DNA from: Ferruginibacter sp.
GTDB lineage: Bacteria; Bacteroidota; Bacteroidia; Chitinophagales; Chitinophagaceae
DNA length: 8,520 nt
Assembly (NCBI GenBank): GCA_025362765.1
Contig: JANYFI010000070.1
Location: 1 to 8,520 of the forward strand
Direction: 5' to 3'
Shown here: positions 6,466 to 8,520 of the stretch, piece after piece
Layout: each line of letters opens with the position of its first letter
Position numbering within the stretch: position 1 is the first letter of the stretch
Made by a program: the position numbers and the translations under genes
The notes under the pieces: generated by a model
Databases searched by the model: none
The model's input: the letters and a program-made list of their open reading frames with translations, nothing else
Told to the model about the DNA's origin: nothing

Positions 6466-8520
6466 TCAATTTTTCGTCACTACTTCATCCAGATTCAACA
6501 GTGCATTCGCCACTACCGTTAAAGCGGCGGTTTCGGGATTAGTATGTTCATTGATGCCTCCAACCATTTCGCAGGCATTGTTAGCATTGCTTTTAAATTG
6601 GTTGTATCCTGTTTGATATAAATTCATAAATGCCTGTAAACTTTTTTTATTGATGGGATGATGTGTTGCCAGTTGATACCCCGTTTCAATTTGTGCCTGA
6701 ACATCTTTACCGGCCATCGCCTGCATTCTTAAGGCAAACTGCCGGGCAAGATCAATGTATGCGGGATCATTTAAAGTAGTAAGCGCCTGCAACGGTGTAT
6801 TGGTACGAATGCGTCGTACCGTACATCCTTCACGGGAAACACCATCAAATGTGAGCATAGATGGATAGGCAGCAGATCGTTTCCAATATGTGTACAATGC
6901 CCGTCGATACTTGTCTTCGCCCTTACTTTCTACCCACTCTGCTCCATTCCAGGGCGAAAGCCAAATGCCTTTTGGCTGAAAGGGAAATACACTTGGTCCA
7001 TACATTTTATAACTTACAACACCGCTGATGCAAAGCGCCTGATCTCTTATTTCCTCTGCCGATAACCTTACCCTTGGATAACGGGCATACCATTTATTGG
7101 TTGGATCTTTCTTTAGCTGATCGGACGATATTTTCGACTCTTGCCGGTAAGTGGCGCTTAGTACGATGGTTTTAATTAATCGCTTCAGACTCCATTTGTA
7201 GTCATGCATCAATTGATAACTCATCCAGTTAAGCAACTCAGGATGGGTGGGTGTTGCGCCTTGCGAACCCATGTCTTCCAGTGTTTCTACCAGGCCGGTG
7301 CCAAACAATTGTTCCCACACCCGGTTAACCATTGTTCTTGCAGTTAAAGGATTTTTAGGCGACACCAGCCATTGTGCCATACCGAGTCTGTTCGCCGGGG
7401 TAGTAGAAGGTAAGCCGCCCAACGAAGCGGGAATACCCGGTTGTACAACGGCACCTTTTACAAGCCAGTTGCCTCTTTCAAAAACGTACGATGTCCGGTG
7501 CATGTCTTTCGGATTGTCCATCATAATAGGTGTAGTGGGCACATTGGCATTTACCAGGCGCCAGTATTTTTTTTCAACACTGTCGTAGCCCGGTTTGTTG
7601 GCTTCGGCAAGTTCCCCGGTAAAATAAAACCAGTCAAATAAAGCCCCAGTTGCACCTTTGCTTTTTAGCGATGGATTGGTATAGGTAAAATACAGGTGAT
7701 GCATACCTTGTTGTGGAGTCAATAAAGTTTTACTAATCGCCCAGCCGGTTGTTGTTTTTTTTAATGGAACTGTCGCGATCACTATACCGTTCGGCTGATC
7801 CATATGTATTTGCCAGGTACCGCCCCCGGCATAACCCTGGTACCGATAAATTAATTGAGTTCGGTTGGTTAGGTCTACATTTTTTAAACGGCAAAGTGCA
7901 TTGTTGCGAAAGGCCAGCCATTTGGTATCTGATAATTCACTGTTGGTAAAACTATCACAGGTAAGACTATTGTATGCCGGTTGCCATGTTTTTAAAAAAG
8001 TGTAGGCATCCTTTGCTTTGTCAGGGGAAGCATTTTTTTGCAGCCAGCTCGTAATATTTTTTAATTCGTTTTGCATGCTGTCGCTGTAATGCCGCAACAG
8101 CGGATAATCGGCCTCCGTATCTTCATCTCTTGTATCATTATAGAAGGCTAAAAATTTGTAGTAATCTTCATGTTTAAACGGATCGTAGGGATGGCTATGG
8201 CATTGTACACAGGCAAACGTTGTACCCATTGTTGCCTGCCAGGTGGTATTCACCCTATCCATAACGGCGGCCGTTCTGAATTCTTCATTGTCGGTACCGC
8301 CTTCGTCATTCGTCATGGTATTGCGTTGAAAGGCGGTGGCAATCAGGTCTTCATCTGTCGGGTTCGGCAGTAAATCGCCCGCTATTTGTTTAGTAAGAAA
8401 ACTGTCGTAGGGCATATCGCGGTTAAAAGCCTTGATGAGCCAGTCGCGATAATGCCATATGTTTCTGGCGTCATCTCTTTCGTATCCCTTGGTATCTGCA
8501 TAACGGGCAAGATCAAGCCA
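6466..8520 (-). CDS. PSCyt2 (DUF1549) / CBM6-like / PSD1 (DUF1553) protein, 5' end outside window
   Basis: The reading frame stays open to the right edge: 8520-8416 encode WLDLARYADTKGYE and onward to FNRD, the standard DUF1549 motif. The Met at 8415 is therefore internal, and 684 residues are visible. Numbering from the edge: PSCyt2/DUF1549 about 1-135, including RDWLIKAFNRDMPYDSF, the AGDLLP motif and CVQCHSH (C104, C107, H108) followed by DYYKFLAFYND, a potential heme c site. About 218-302 resembles a CBM6 carbohydrate-binding jelly roll (GGTWQIHMDQPNG ... HHLYFTYT ... LFDWFYF). PSD1/DUF1553 occupies about 370-684, with NRLGMAQWLVSPKNPLTART, VNRVWEQLFGTGLV, LSAEEIRDQALCISG and RTNTPLQALTTLNDP, ending LLNLDEVVTKN. 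Full-length relatives usually also carry an export signal and an N-terminal PSCyt1 domain; both would lie beyond the edge. Function is unknown: proposed extracytoplasmic redox protein acting on carbohydrate (inference). It is the most upstream visible gene of the cluster; 143 bp separate it from the preferred DUF1501 start. Confidence 0.92.
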   Translation of the reverse strand, partial: WLDLARYADTKGYERDDARNIWHYRDWLIKAFNRDMPYDSFLTKQIAGDLLPNPTDEDLIATAFQRNTMTNDEGGTDNEEFRTAAVMDRVNTTWQATMGTTFACVQCHSHPYDPFKHEDYYKFLAFYNDTRDEDTEADYPLLRHYSDSMQNELKNITSWLQKNASPDKAKDAYTFLKTWQPAYNSLTCDSFTNSELSDTKWLAFRNNALCRLKNVDLTNRTQLIYRYQGYAGGGTWQIHMDQPNGIVIATVPLKKTTTGWAISKTLLTPQQGMHHLYFTYTNPSLKSKGATGALFDWFYFTGELAEANKPGYDSVEKKYWRLVNANVPTTPIMMDNPKDMHRTSYVFERGNWLVKGAVVQPGIPASLGGLPSTTPANRLGMAQWLVSPKNPLTARTMVNRVWEQLFGTGLVETLEDMGSQGATPTHPELLNWMSYQLMHDYKWSLKRLIKTIVLSATYRQESKISSDQLKKDPTNKWYARYPRVRLSAEEIRDQALCISGVVSYKMYGPSVFPFQPKGIWLSPWNGAEWVESKGEDKYRRALYTYWKRSAAYPSMLTFDGVSREGCTVRRIRTNTPLQALTTLNDPAYIDLARQFALRMQAMAGKDVQAQIETGYQLATHHPINKKSLQAFMNLYQTGYNQFKSNANNACEMVGGINEHTNPETAALTVVANALLNLDEVVTKN

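Noticed and set aside
6466..8415. Met at 8415 as the true start of the PSD1-type protein
   Set aside because: The frame continues upstream to the window edge with conserved DUF1549 sequence (WLDLARYADTKGYE), so the Met is internal and the gene is truncated by the window, not short.

Overview
The window looks like chromosomal DNA from a Bacteroidota member, most likely family Chitinophagaceae or a close relative. This is inferred from gene content and style: moderate-to-low GC, A/T-rich translation starts without Shine-Dalgarno sequences, a DUF4369-TlpA lipoprotein, and a cluster of 'planctomycete-type' PSCyt/PSD1 and DUF1501 genes of the kind Chitinophagaceae carry. No rRNA, tRNA, CRISPR array or mobile element was seen. 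Both window edges cut through genes.

Layout. On the + strand, 1-1068 is the C-terminal three quarters of gatB (Asp/Glu-tRNA amidotransferase subunit B). Eight bases later comes a TlpA-like thiol-disulfide lipoprotein (1077-2201). An 89-bp convergent gap (2202-2290) holds one modest hairpin. Everything from 2291 to the right edge is a four-gene block on the - strand. In transcription order it is: a PSCyt2 (DUF1549)/CBM6-like/PSD1 (DUF1553) protein whose start lies beyond the right edge (8520 to 6466); a Tat-exported DUF1501 protein (6322 to 4814); a Tat-exported xylose-isomerase-like TIM barrel (4798 to 3869); and a membrane protein fusing DUF2231, a CxxCH cytochrome c domain and leucine-rich repeats (3712 to 2291).

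How they may work together. The - strand block looks like an envelope-located pathway that combines carbohydrate handling (CBM6-like module, TIM-barrel sugar isomerase/epimerase-type enzyme, DUF1501 alkaline-phosphatase/sulfatase-fold protein) with redox chemistry (two separate CxxCH heme c sites, and a four-helix membrane segment with several His residues). One hypothesis is oxidation or rearrangement of a sugar or polysaccharide outside the cytoplasm, with electrons delivered to the membrane. No reaction is established for the PSCyt/PSD1 or DUF1501 families, so the substrate and chemistry remain unknown. The gatB-tlpA pair on the other strand appears unrelated housekeeping and envelope redox maintenance.
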